The position numbers were made by a program, and so were the translations under genes. Shown one piece after another: positions 1-13,800 of a stretch of DNA of 64,000 nt (position 1 is its first letter; each line of letters starts with the position of its first letter). Below the pieces are notes generated by a model. It did not search any database, was not told the origin of the DNA, and worked only from the letters and a program-made list of their open reading frames with translations. Location of the stretch: NCBI GenBank assembly GCA_033026295.1, contig CM065183.1, positions 14,486,657 to 14,550,656 on the forward strand, read 5' to 3'. Source of the DNA: Channa striata (Eukaryota; Chordata; Actinopteri; Anabantiformes; Channidae).

Positions 1-1639
1 GTCCTGGCAGCGCAGATGTCCTGGGAGTGTGCAGTGCACTGTGCAGTGATGTGGTGTTTGTGAGTGCAGCACAGGGCGGGACACAGCTTCCAACAAGACA
101 ACAGATCACATGGTGGCACGTCGGCCCCATCCCCCTAACAGTCCTTAATGTAAAGGATGTCACTGTTCAGGGAACCAACTCATTAAAGTTCTGCAAGAAT
201 TTATTACAGTAAAGGTTTTAGTTTTTTTTTAGACTAAGAGCTCAGATTATTCTTTAGGGATAGCTTGAGAACAAATTTATTGTTTCTAATTTGTTTTTAT
301 TGTGTGTGGACACGTTCTGTGACATTTTGGCTGAGCTTGTGTTTTCTCTGAATTAAGATGAAGCATTTTGAAGAAGTTGCAAAACTACTATAAAACACAG
401 TGGCAATAAAGAGAACTAAAAATGAACATTTCAACACAAGTACAAACTAAAATAGAAATAAAAAACTGTGAATTGGGAAACACTGTGTTTGACACGTTTG
501 ACAGTCTGACAACAACAGAGTAGTTGTGTGTGTACAGGACAGCTGTTGGACCTGACAGCCAGCGACATAAACTGTATAATGTCAGAGTTAAAACATTTGA
601 GCATATTTTAAAATGTGTTAACTGTTGGACGGACAGTGGATACGAAAATGGACAATTTAAAAGAAATGGCAGTGATACAAACTGCACCTTTTTAAGGTGA
701 ACGTGTGTATGAGGCAGCATTATGTACAATCCTAATTCAATTTTACTTTTAAAAAAAAACATGAGATAATGTCAAGATAGTGTAAGCAGTTATGAATGTA
801 AGAAGCTTGAGTATTAAACCATGATAAAGCTACACTGATAAAGGTTCTAATCAGATATATGACCAGCTGCTGCAATTCATATTACTGTAAGTAGAACATC
901 ATAAATGTGAGCCCAGAGTCGGATGAGAAACATTGGCATGTAAACTATACAGTGACTATTTTGGGCTTCTGTAGTCTGCTCACTGATGCCAGTTAATAAC
1001 AGCAGATGGCAGTGGAAGCCTGCATCTGACGCACATCTGGACAGACAAGCACAGTCTGTTCAGCACAGACTTTAGCAGTGGAGTCATAATGTTAATGCTT
1101 TACATTTCCTTGACTGATGGTATTTTCAGAAACACCTGTAGTTGGATGTATTGATGCTGATAATCAGAGAAATTGAAGCAGCGTTTTGCTCTGTTCCCAG
1201 TAAACTGACCTCTGATGGTGTTGTATGAACATATTTCATGTGTGTGAATGCGGAAGAAAGAGCTCCTAAAGTGGTCAGCAGATACTTTTATATTTATGAA
1301 TTGGCAGGGGAAATGAAGTGACCATTGATTCCAAATGCTTTCAAATGGTTTATAGGTTAAACCATCTGCATCTGTCTTCTTCACACATATTCCACGTTAT
1401 AGTCAATGACATTAGAGCACACATTCAGTCAAAATACATATTAAAGTATGGTATGCACTTCTTTTTTACTACACTTAGGTATAAAAATAGGTAACAAAGC
1501 AGTTATATTCATTCAAATTTTTTATAAGGAAAATGAAATATATTTAATGATTCAATTAATTATTCACAAGTTAACCACAGAAAGCATGTTACCTTTAGCA
1601 TTAAACGGAAACTGTGTGCAGCTGTAATTTCATACGGTC
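1..1639. other. No recognisable gene; region downstream of wdr35
   Basis: The sequence is AT-rich. Short open frames occur on both strands, but none shows a recognisable domain, splice borders or plausible composition. It lies 3' of wdr35 and may include part of that gene's 3' untranslated region, but I could not assign a convincing polyadenylation signal. Confidence 0.5.
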
Positions 1640-1813
1640 AAAGGTCCTCAAAGGGCTTTACACTGCTTCTTCTTTACCCATTCACACCAACACTCACTAG
1701 GAGCAACTACGTGGCGCTTCAGTGTTTTGCTCAGGGACTCTTCGACATGTAATCGGAAGAGCTCGGGATCGAACCAACAACTGTACGACCGCTCGACCTC
1801 CTGCTCCACAGTC
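1640..1813 (-). repeat. tRNA-derived SINE (teleost type)
   Basis: Read on the minus strand, this begins with a tRNA-like head containing a B box (GGTTCGATCCC, 1765-1775) preceded by an A-box-like stretch. A body then runs through a GTGAATGGGTAAAG-type segment to a tail resembling GTGTAAAGCCCTTTGAGG. This layout is typical of tRNA-derived SINEs abundant in fish. It sits just 3' of the wdr35 stop codon and could be part of its 3' UTR. The exact ends are approximate. Confidence 0.65.
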
Positions 1814-1895
1814 ACCCATGTTGAACAAGTTCAGAAAAGAGCACTACCAGAAGTACAGTCTACTTGAAATGTCTTTTTGCATCTGGGACTGAGCT

Positions 1896-4800
1896 TTAGG
1901 CTACAGGACTATGGCACAACGGGCAGCAGTTATATCTGCTGATCTCCTGCTCGAGCGCGCAGTGTTTACACAAACTGCACATCCAGAACTGGTACTCCTG
2001 GATCGGCAGGCCTGTCACGATGCATGTGGGTAACTTTCCTTCTGCCCTAGAAGGGAAAAAGACAAAGCTATTTCAGACATTTCACACCATGTATGTAGTA
2101 TGGTAGCAAAAGAGCATAAATACTACCATTAATAAAGCTGCTTTATTAGGTTTAGGGCTTGACTTTTAACTTTCTTCTTTTTTCAGATGAGCCATCACAT
2201 GATGCTGTGGATATTGAGCACCACAACTAAGCTAAACCCATTGCAGGCATCAGCCTGCTCTCAAACTGACATAAAGATTTTATCAATAGATTTCTTCACA
2301 TTTTTACACAAATAGGTAATAACTGCAAACATCCTGTTCTTTAAAAGCATTATAATAACAAATAAAATGAAACTGCTCCTTGGTGCCCTCACCCCTCTGA
2401 TGATATGTCCTGCTCCAACACACGACTGTCCTTTGGAGTGTGCTTGGTGAAGATCTCCAGGGCCAGATCCTCATACAACTGCCGCTGCTCAGTCTCCAGG
2501 CTCTCCAGGGATTCCAGTTTGATAAACGCCTGTGAGCATGTGCCGAATGCCCGGTTTGCTGCAGCACAAACAGCAAGTAGCGAGTAGATCTCCACTGCTG
2601 GAATGATGTCCTCATACTCACGCAGGTGAAGGGCTTCAAAAACAAATATTAAAAGTGAAATGAGACTCCCACTCTGTCTGGGTCAGTCTAGGATAGGGGA
2701 CTAACTGGACATTGTACAGTACTGTCAGACTGCCAAATGAAATAGCAGCTTGAGTCCAGTTCTTGGCCTAGTTTAGACTTATTTTAAAATGTTATTTATT
2801 CATTCACATAGTGACATGTCATATATGATTTGGTACCTGTGCGCATGGCATTCTCCATGTAGCCCTCGTATAACTGCCTCTGAGCTAGCAAGAAAAAGTG
2901 ATACGCCTCAGCTCCACGCCAAGCACTGTCCACAATACGATTGTCTGAAGAGGTAGCATCTTCCTCGAGCAGCCCAGCAAGTGCAAATGTTGCCTGGTTA
3001 CAGAAAAACAGCAGATTTCAAGAATAGTGTAGTAAATGTATGAACATGACCGTGGACACAGTGTCAGGTTCAGAAGAGTTACATCCTAATTCAAGATATA
3101 TGAATGTGTAGCAATACCGTGTATACTGCATGTATTACCTCAGACTTCTTCCCTTTGGCTTTGCTCTGCTGGGATGTCTTCATCTGCTCGTGATAATTTT
3201 CAACAAGACATGCTGCCAGCACATAGAGCTTCTTCACCCGTAGAGGTTTCGTCCTTTTCTTGGCCTCCTCATCTGCTATCTGGCAGACAAATGTTATTAT
3301 GTATGTGCTCACAAACAAAAGTCAATTAATCAGATGTATTTTAGACCAAAATATACTTCTTATTGGCTCTGCACTGGAGAATCCAGCTCCTCAAAGAATT
3401 TCAACTCAGCATAAGACACAAGCCTACCTTAAACATAAGTTTGGCTGCTTCAAGAAAATGGTGGGCTTTCCGATACAATTCCACTGCCTCCAGAGTTTTA
3501 TTCTTCTCAAGAAGATGTGAGGCATATTTGGACAGAAGTGATTTAATCTCCTTCATGTTGTGTGTCCTGGCAAGTTCTACTGCTTTGTTCCACTAAAGAA
3601 AAAAAGAACATTCATACAGTTTAGTAAAAATGTTTCACCCCTTTGCAATGAAATGACAAAAAGAGTAAAAAAAAGGTTTGTTTTTTTTATCAGCATATTA
3701 AACTAGCACAAATGCTCTTTTATCATCTGAAGCAGCATATAAAAAGTTACAATAAAATATTGTACATTAGTTCAATGCAAACGTTTGCATCCTTATTGAT
3801 AAACATTCTAGGAAATTAACTTAACTGCTTGATAATTGGCAGCGGCAAGTGTATTAAATTGTGCTTGCTCTTAAAATTTGCAAGTGGGTAGATTTCTGCG
3901 GCCTTAAGTTTGCTGTGAGCAACAAAAACAATAAAATCAGGAAAAACAGCTTTCAGAAGAACACAAAATAAAATTGGTAAAACTTTATAAAGCTGGAGTG
4001 GTATATAGAAATATTTAAAAGCATTTAGGAATAGTAGCACCAACGGTAAAGACCATAATATAGAAATTAATGAAATAGGGGCATACTAAGACTCTTCCAA
4101 GAAGTGGAATACCAACCAATACCAAAAACTGAACAAGGTGCTAGGAAACTTTCTTGAGAGCTATGTAACAAACAAACAGCAGAGGACCTGAAAGCCCTTA
4201 AAGGCAATTAATGAAGGTCCACATCTCCAAAGTTAAGAGTAGTCTGCACAGGTCTGGGTTGTTTGGATGAAAGGCATGCAGGAAGTCACCCCTTACTTCA
4301 AGTCATAAAGCAGCATGCTTGGAGTATGCAAAGGAGCAGCAGGAGATTATGTAAGTCTGATGAGACCAACGTTTAAATATTTGTTTATAATTCAAACAAG
4401 TACACGTGGCAAGAAAAAAAAACTCAATTTCTAGTCAGACTTGGTGAAGGCATGCTGACATTTTGGGGATGTATGTCTGCATCAGGCACTGGAGCTCTGC
4501 ATAAAGTAAAGTCAACACAGGAAAGTGGTAAACGTTTCACAATGGTCTTTCTATGCTCTAGATGTAAATTTCACTGAAAACCTGTGGATAGATTTGAAGA
4601 AGGCTGCAGACAACCAAGCAATCTGGTAGATTTGGAACTACAACACTATAAACAACAAGCTAAAATGACTCTTAAAGGGTAAAAACACTGTTTAGAGGGT
4701 ACCAAAGGGGCCGAAGGAGGTCATAAAGGAAAGCATGGACATATAAAGTATTAAACATTTTATAAAGGGGATGCTTTTGCAATGTCATCTTTTTTTTTTT

Positions 4801-7800
4801 ACCATAGTTGCAATTGTGAGTTTCAATGAGTGAACGAGAAATAGTGTAAAGCTCTTTAGGTACCAATAATTTGGTAAAGTGCTATAAAAGTGCAGTTCTA
4901 ATACATTCTTGGACCATTTTTCTAACTTTGGATGATAAAGTAACATTTGTACCAACTGAATGAGCATTACATTTATTGTTGATGCAAAAGAAAAATGTCT
5001 TTTAAAAATGTTGCTTTCAGTTCAGAGTTTCATCTGTTTCTGCCTCCCAGTTCTCAAACATTCCTAACAGACCTCATATTGGCACTGTATCTTAACTGCA
5101 AAACTACTGTACTCTCTGCTGCTAACATTTCCTCTTGTGCACTGTCTATTCTGAACCATTTTTCCATGTGGCAAAGAGAAGAGCATACAGTGGACTGAGA
5201 GTGGCATTCACACTGCAGAGCTAAATCCCACTCAGGAAGAGGATGGAAGTGGGAGGACAGTGAGCTCCAGGGCAACTGCTGTGGTTCAAAGCTAACACAC
5301 TGAAGCTCACTAAGGCAATGACATTTGTGTTCAGAGAGTCATTTAGAAAGTCTGGCATGTCAATTGTCGATTCTGCCTCTCACCTGGTTCAGATGGACAC
5401 ATGTGTCAACTGCAGCTTTGGGCTGGTTGCACTTCAGGTAGGCGTTCACAGCTTGTTCACACATGCCCACAGTAGCAAACATTTGTCCAATCTCCTACAT
5501 ACAAAAGGGAAATGACAATAGATCAGATAGTGGTAAACTAATTTTATTAGCCCAGATTTAGAGTGACTGAGACCTCAAACATTTACATAAAGCTCTAAGA
5601 GAATTCTGCACATTTTGCTCACCGGTAGAAGTTTATGGTTATCTGGTAGCAAAGTGGTCAGTCTCTCCAGGCCATCATAGTCCTCTAACATGTAGTAGCA
5701 CTCTGCCAGCCTCTCCTGGTTATGACCCTGGAGGTAGTATTGCACTGCATTGACCCTGGAAACAAACAAAGAAAATTGCCATGTATTAAGTGCTCATCTA
5801 CCACTTCTAAGTAATATATACCATCATTTTAAAAATGTAGGTTTTGGGCTTGAAACTAAATTATACAGTATTAATGCAACAAAGGGTGGAAAGGGAGAAG
5901 ACAAGCCCAGTACCACTTCTGTCTGTCAGCAAAGTAGTCTCCAATTGCATTGTATGCTTGTTGGAGCAGAGTATCATCACAGTCCCCAGATCCAGTTTTG
6001 AGCAGCTGGAGGACCCGAAACCAGTCTCCTAGCTTGATTCTGAGGCTGATGGCAAGGTCCCTACAAAGAAAAGACATGTCCATTTTGTCATCAATACCAT
6101 CATGCCTGAAAAACATTATGAGCTAATAATGGCATAAAAATAACCGACACAAATTGAGCAAAAATCAATAAAAGCTGACATCACCACCAGATATGACTTA
6201 GGTAAACGTACCTGCGGTCCATATCCAGATACATGCGCTCAGCTTCCTCAAACCTGCTGAAGTAAGCTGCCACCTCGGCCTGCTTCATGGGTTCACTCTG
6301 CAGGTTGCCCAGGCGCTTGACAAATTCAATGCCCTGGTAGTCTTTACAGCGGACGAAGGCCTGCTCAGCAGTCTTCAAATCCAGCTTTTGCAGAGCTGCT
6401 TCAGCCAGAAGACGCCTGTTAATAACAAAGAAAGTGGGTGGTTAATTATTGCCACCAGTAGTGCTGCAAGGCATGATGTGTGTGCATCAATCTTTACCTG
6501 CAATAATACCTTTTCTGATATAGTTCAATTCACTTTACTGTTGTTTTACAGTTTGTTACTACGTAGATTTGTTCTGATGAACAGAAAATGCAAGGATACA
6601 TTTCTCACTGTATCATGGTTTGCTGAGCACACCAAAGCAAAAAACATGAATACTCTAATTATTTTAGATCAAATTTAGAAGTCATCATTTTGCATTTACC
6701 AGAGTCTTGGGTGAGGATTGTCTTCAATGAACTGTGAAGCATCTGCAATGCCAACTTTTTCAATCAGTGCACGACTGTCTCTCAGAGAGCGGATTTCAAA
6801 GTTGATGAGGTTGTCTTTGTTAGGCCTCTCTGGATCCTGTAAGGCAAATTGAGATCTTGAGAGTTTGATTCAACAAATACAAAAGTCTACTTGTAGCCAT
6901 AATGACAAACCGATGAATTCGTAGTATTTTGCAAATAAGTTACTTTTTTCAGCATAGAAGCAAGACAAGTTAAAACTTATGCGAGTTATGTGAGTTGTAA
7001 CTCACATATTATCAGTAAAAACTGCAGTATTTGTAATGAAATTGCAAGAACAAAGCAGAGATCACCACTACAATGTCAAGAAAGCTGGAAATAAAGTCAG
7101 GATGCAGGGAAATAATGAGCCACAGAAATCTGATAACAAGGAGAAAATTTAAATGTGAAGGTATGTGTTTATCTTGCAGCATTATTTCATTATTTGCTGT
7201 TGATTTATTCTAGTTCCCCAGAGTAAATGGTGGAGTACTGTGCACTAGCACATGTGCCCTCCTGCCATCAGAGGGAGAGTAGAACAAAAACTTATGTCAG
7301 TCATTTAATCATATTAGTTTATAAATCATCAACATGACCACTCTGCCATCAGAGCAGTAACACCAAAAACTCACTTCCCAGAGTCTGATGAATTCAGTAG
7401 GTTTTATGTCTGAAAATACACCATTAGTCCAGTGTTTTTGCTTTAGCTGCCTGTGCTCCTGCGCAGTGAATGCAGATCTCAGCAGGCAGGCCAAACAAAG
7501 CTCAACACCAGCACACATGTTGGTACAACCAAACAGTAAACAGGATAAAATTCCTGCATCCTGGCTCACGGAAGTCCGTGGAGCGAGGAGGTAACATAAT
7601 GCCTACCTGCACTTACACCAGTTCCCTTTAGATTCATTTTCATAAAAACAAACAAAAAGATAGTCTTATACTATGAAATGTGATTGGAATGTGTAATGAG
7701 TTTTGAATGCAGTTGAGTGACAAGTATATACAGTAGATTTGCTTTTAGATGTAATAGAGCCATAATTAAATCTTCCTAAGTAAAGTATAAATACATGAAA

Positions 7801-10800
7801 CATTTACTTAAGTACAGCAACAAAGTACTTGGACTTTGTTACATTACACCACTCGTCGGAACCTTGTGGTTTGAAGGTTTACCTTCATGATTTCATCAAG
7901 CAGGACAGATCTGATTTCCAGGTCCTCAAAATTGCAGATGTATCCAGACGTTTGGATCGGCTCCTGTTTTTATGACAAAAAAACAAACAAATTAACTGTA
8001 GTGACAAGTTTAATTACTGACAGAGCAGTTAAGGTTACAGCTATAAAGCAACTGCCCCTTGAAGGTCTGAGTGCCCACCTCTGGGTCTAGGTTCCTAAAG
8101 ACATACATCCTGGTCTTCTCCATCATGGCAAAAAGATCAGGGTTGTCATTCGCCCATTTCATGTCCCAAACATCCTTGCGTTCGAACTTGGATGGATCTC
8201 CTGTAGATGCCTGGCTCCCACTTTCACCAGAGGAACGAACTTCCAGGTCCAACAAAGTCAGCACACCTGCGATGTCGATTATAGCCAGACGACTAAAGAT
8301 ATTGAATATAGGTCACTGCATTGAGACGGTGTTTGAGCTGATGAACTGTGGGTCATTTCTCTACACCAATCAACACTTACCTGGAATTACAGTTCAAAGA
8401 CAGATAGTAGGCTCTGTTGTTCAAAGTGTATTTCTGGATGAGAACAACATTTGGGAGGCTGTATCTATGGATAGTGCCAGACTCACGGCCCTGTAAGCAC
8501 ACATTTTTTTCATTTCTCGTTTCATTTAAGAGCATAATTCAAAATGTTTCTACAAAAACAGTAATTTACGTACTATAATCAGAGTCTTGTCTGTTGCTGT
8601 AATACAGCAGATGGGATCTCGAGTTGCCTGAAACAGAACAGAAAAACATATTTTAAACATAATCATTTATGTTTCTTCTTAGTTTTATATATATATATAT
8701 ATTTATATAAATATAGATGTCTGTGTGTCACTTACTGTGAAGGCTTTTGCAAAATCTGGGCCACTGTCACTGGTTCCAGATGGGTTGCTGTCAATATGAT
8801 AAACTCTAGAATGACAGGAAGTGAAAACAAATGACATGCAGAGTTAGAGACACAGTCAGACAGACAAACAGTTGCCCTAGCCACTGCGGTGAACTGTGGC
8901 TTAGATGCTAGGGAAGCTCTGGCAGAACATTCAGTCTGGACCCTCAGTGGCATCTGATTCAGATGAATAAGCCATTTCATGGTTCAAGGTTTTAACACAG
9001 CAGTAAAACTTAATCACAGAATCTAGCAACTCTGCAACTTTCCATGATCTGCTTGCAGTGCACTGCAACTTCTGACATGGTTATTCTATTTTATCCCATC
9101 TTGTATCTGGATTTGTTAAATGCTCTCCTCAAGACACCAAGGTTAGATTCATTTCCACTGTATAGTTACATATTAATTTTCTGGGAAAAGAAAAAAACAG
9201 CTCACCTCTCTCTTCCCTCTTTCTTAGTTCTGGTCACCTGGTTAATCTCCAGTGCAGTTAATTTCTTTGCCACTCTGTACTGCCACATGTAGAAAGCTTC
9301 TTTAGATGCAGCAATCACGTGCGTCTTGGTCATGGTAACAAACAATGGATCTGACCAAATACACCAGAGAAAGACTTAATTACAAAAATGTAGACTTAAT
9401 TCCAAAATTGGAATACAAGATGAAGATTGATGTCGGGAATTCATTTGGGAACAAATGTATCTCTATCCGTTGATCATATAGGTGTGCTGGTCATATAGGA
9501 CTGGTCCATAAGACCACGAGTAAGAGCATAAACATTAATTGGACGTTCACATTTTATTCTCTTATAGTAATTTTCTGTGTACTACATAGGGCAATTTGGA
9601 AAATAAATATTTGTAAATCTTTACCATTGGACTATTAAATTCTTTGTGGATAAATGAGATCACGCAGGTAATAATTACAAAGCTAATACAGTGTTTTCTC
9701 AGATATGAACACTTTGACTAGTCTGGGAAAAAGCCAAGAGCCCAAGAGGAGTCACCTCCAAAAGATGTGGATTTGCACTTACTGTCAAATGTTTTACCAA
9801 AATGAAAGTTCCTAAACCCCTTCAGACCAGTGAGTATCTAACTATTTGATTTGTCTTGGCCTCAGCCTCTCAGCAAACATTTGGCCATTTTTAGAGCAGA
9901 AACTGAATACTAAGGAGATATAGGTATGCTCAGTGCTCGCCGTCTGTTTGCTATAGAATTCTAAGGGCCTATGAAAGCTGGTGGGCAGCAGAAGGCTGCA
10001 TGCCAGCCACCATTACACATCTTTCTATTCACAGGGTGTGATCTTTCACACTGGCTTAAAGAAATTGAACAGCTTTATGGTAAATTTTATCCATCCACCT
10101 GATGTTACAGAGTTTAGTTCTGTGTATGTATGCAAGCATTTAAGGCACATTTCGAAATATATATAATAAACTTTGAAGGATGTGTAATTGTAATTTAAGG
10201 TATGTACTTACCAATATCAATGTACTTTGAGTCCAGAGGAGTGCCAATGGAGTTGCACAGAATCAGGACATACTGAAAACCACAAAGCAAAGCAACAGTA
10301 TTTAAAAGGTCAATTTATGACTCTATATGAAAACAAATGGTCCTTTTAAGTGTGGGTTTTACTTTGTACTTTACCCTCGCGTGACTCCCAGACTCTAACT
10401 CAGTATCCTCCTGTGTGGTAATAAATATAAAAACAGGATGACAGAAAGTTCACTCTGTATCTGCTATATAATGTCCTTATAGTATTTCTCGAAGTCTCAG
10501 CAGAATTACAATTATTGTGCTGTATGCCTTGTTTTAGTCAGACAGTGGAATAGCAAGCATATGTATTTGGGATAACAGATTAAGACCCATGCTGTTGTTC
10601 TGCTTCCTCCTGTTTTTTTCCCAGGCAAGGTAAGGATGTGTTTGTACCTGAGGCTGGGTATCATCGGCTTTACTGGCCAAAATGCAGAAGTCCCCTGAGG
10701 TAGTGATGGACATCAAGCTCTTCACGTACTTGACAAACTTCTCGTTGTTTTTGGTGTCCCAGAATATCACACAGTACTCTTGCCGCTCTGGCTTTGTGTA

Positions 10801-13800
10801 AGCGTACACTACTGTGCTGCAACAGTAGCCCCACTGTCCAGGAAGACAAACGAATTGATGAGTTTCAATTGTTTCACTTAATTGAAAGAACTGAAGGTGT
10901 GAAAAATGAACATAGAAACTTCTTTGAAGACAAACAGGGCTGACTGGCTAATGCTTATATTTTTTTCTTACAAGCTCAGCCACTGTGACAATCCTGTGAG
11001 TTCATAATTCTTTGTGTTTTTTACCATCATTATTCCAATGATACGTGAAACATGTCTCTAGCAAAGACAGACTTGTACAACTGTTTCGTTAAATGAAGCA
11101 TTGTAATTTATGTAAAATGTATCTTGGACAATATGTAAGTCACGAGTTTATGCATGGACCTTGTAGTCTGGTCTTATGTTGGCAAAGTAGATGTACGAGT
11201 CCACAGCTAGGCCAATGCGCAGCCCTCCTCCCTCCCAGGCAACTCCTGTCATCTGTTTCCCAGGAACTTTGAGAGTTCTCAGATGCTGTATAAAAACCGA
11301 AGCAAAACAGTGGCCAAATATAACATTTGTTCTGTTCCAAAGGACTTTACAGTGCAGCTGGGAACAGGGTGTGCACTGACAGATAGATCTATCTAAATTT
11401 TCCAAAAACTATTTTGCCAGTTGCTGTGAGTTCTCATTTTGAACTCACTTCTTAGCTTTCTGTTTTGAGGCATTGTATTGTAGTAAAATTTGAAACAATA
11501 TGTTAAAAAATAATAATAACACATTATTGCTATACTCTATCCCAGGAATTGAGATGTGGAAGCCTTATAATAACAAAACCTGTGTAAAGGAACAAAATCT
11601 TCCCACTCACCTCTCCAAATGGCGTGTAGAACTGCACCACATTGACCTCCTTTTCCATATTTGAGGCTTTGAGGGAACCTGCCACTGCCAGCACACTGCC
11701 ACAATGATTCCACTGAATGCTTACCACATTCATCATAGTATCAATACACACTGGATCTGCAAAAACAAAACCAGAAAAACATTTGTTTGTGTGTAGCTTG
11801 ACAAATAGCCAAAATTTCTAATAGATGGTTTTGTTTTTGGATGGCTTACGTTCATCATTCTCATAGCGCATAATCTGGCATCTTCCATTGTCGAAGCAGA
11901 TTGCAAGACATGGACATTCAGGCTCAACATATCCCCCAGTTCCAGCGTACCAGTGGATGCCTGCAATACTGGCAGCTCCAGTTGCGTTAGTGAGACAACT
12001 GATGGTCATTTTCATCTGAAACACAATATAATAATATTTTGTATGTAATATAATACGTATAGTAATTGTAAATTTATTTGTTAAGCCCTTTAAACAACTA
12101 GGTTAAACAAAGTGATGTCCAGGTTAAGACATTAAATAATCTGTAATAAAAACAGCACATCAGTATAAAACCAATAACAGTTAACAGTAAATAACAGACA
12201 GATAAAATAATTCCAAAGCTCAAACTGTGCTTCCCACATGCCAGTGAAAACAAATGGGTTTTAAGAAGCGATTTAAAAACAGGCGAGGAAGAGTCCTGTC
12301 TGATGTGCCACCGCGAAAGCTCTGTCCCCTAAAAGCTGCCGTTTAGTTTTTGGTACACACATCGGGGCTGCACCATTTAAACATTTTAAAACAAATAAAA
12401 GAAGTTTAAAATTGATCCTAAAATTCACAGGCAGCCGGTGAAGAGAGGATAAAATAGGTGTAATGTGCAAATTGTTTTTTTATGAAAGATAATTTGACAA
12501 AGCCACTTTGCCTATGATATGCTGGTTGTATGTCCAGTCAGCTAAAAGCACCAACATCTTAAAATAAATTCTACATTTGATTGGTAACCAGGGAAGAGAA
12601 TATAAAACTAGTGTGATGTGGGATCTACTGGTTCCTGTAAAAAGCCTTGCTGCTGAATTTGGAACAGACTGAAGGTGATTTATAACATGTTTGTTAAGAC
12701 AAGTAAAAAGTGAATACAATAGTCCAATTGAGATGACTTGAAAGTATGCGTGATCATTTCTAAATTTTCATTTCTCTTACTTTAGAACATAAAAAAAGAA
12801 GGTTATTTTAAGGACATAAATTGATCAATTACAACACAGAGGCTCCTGAGGCTGAACTAAACAGTGGAGCCCAAATAACCAAGGTGTTGCCTGATCTGCA
12901 GAATTTTCTTATTTGGGGCAATGATAAAAGTTTTCATCTTTGGGATTTAGTTGAAGGCAGTTATTGCCCAGCCACTCATTATTACAAGACAAGCATTTCA
13001 ACAAGCTAGAAGACAAGTAACTCTCTGAAAGAACAATATAATATAAATGAATGATATACTGTAACCAGTAACAACAAGCATACAACGCATAACAGGATTT
13101 TAGGTGCTTGAGGCAAACACAAAATTGTTCTCAGTAAATTGTTTTAGAAGTATAACCCTATAAGGCAAATTGTGTATTTTTTTTTTACTAATTTGGCTGC
13201 ATGATGCATAATGTGTATGGCTGTTTACCATACCAAACTAGAAACATTGCAGGTACACACAGCAAACAAAATATGCCATCATTGTTTTGAGAAGGCAAAT
13301 TTTTGCCGCACAAAGCTTAATTTATTGTATGCCCTATAATATTTAGCTATAGCCATTTTGCTATTCCATCTCAACACCTAATGTGCACTCCACCAGCATT
13401 TGTATGTCAGAAAAGTCATGTACGTTCACCTGGGTACATACTGCACAAAGGCAAACTGAAACTGAAAACACAACCTGAGCACCTAAAGCTACAATATGCA
13501 ACTTAAAATATGATTAGCATTAGACTCAAAATCAATCCACTCTCTGCCCAGCCCCTTCTGTTCCTCTTTTATTGTCTGACATAGGCTGTATAGCCCTACA
13601 GCTGTTAGTTAGAATTAATTACAACAAATAAGAAGCTACAACTTACTAATTATGCAGAAATTGTTTATATTCTCTGGCTACCTGGCTCAAGAAGCAAATA
13701 TTTCTGCACCACTAGCAGCGGGAGAAGTCAACCACACCTCTCCACAATTAGTGTGAAACATATTTTTAATTAAAAAGTTTCCTACATTCACATTTAATGT

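Noticed and set aside
27..212. 61-codon open frame at the left edge, plus strand
   Set aside because: No recognisable similarity. It could be the end of a gene cut by the window, but nothing supports this.
388..762. 124-codon open frame on the minus strand
   Set aside because: Hydrophobic, low-information translation of AT-rich DNA with no domain, splice context or start support.
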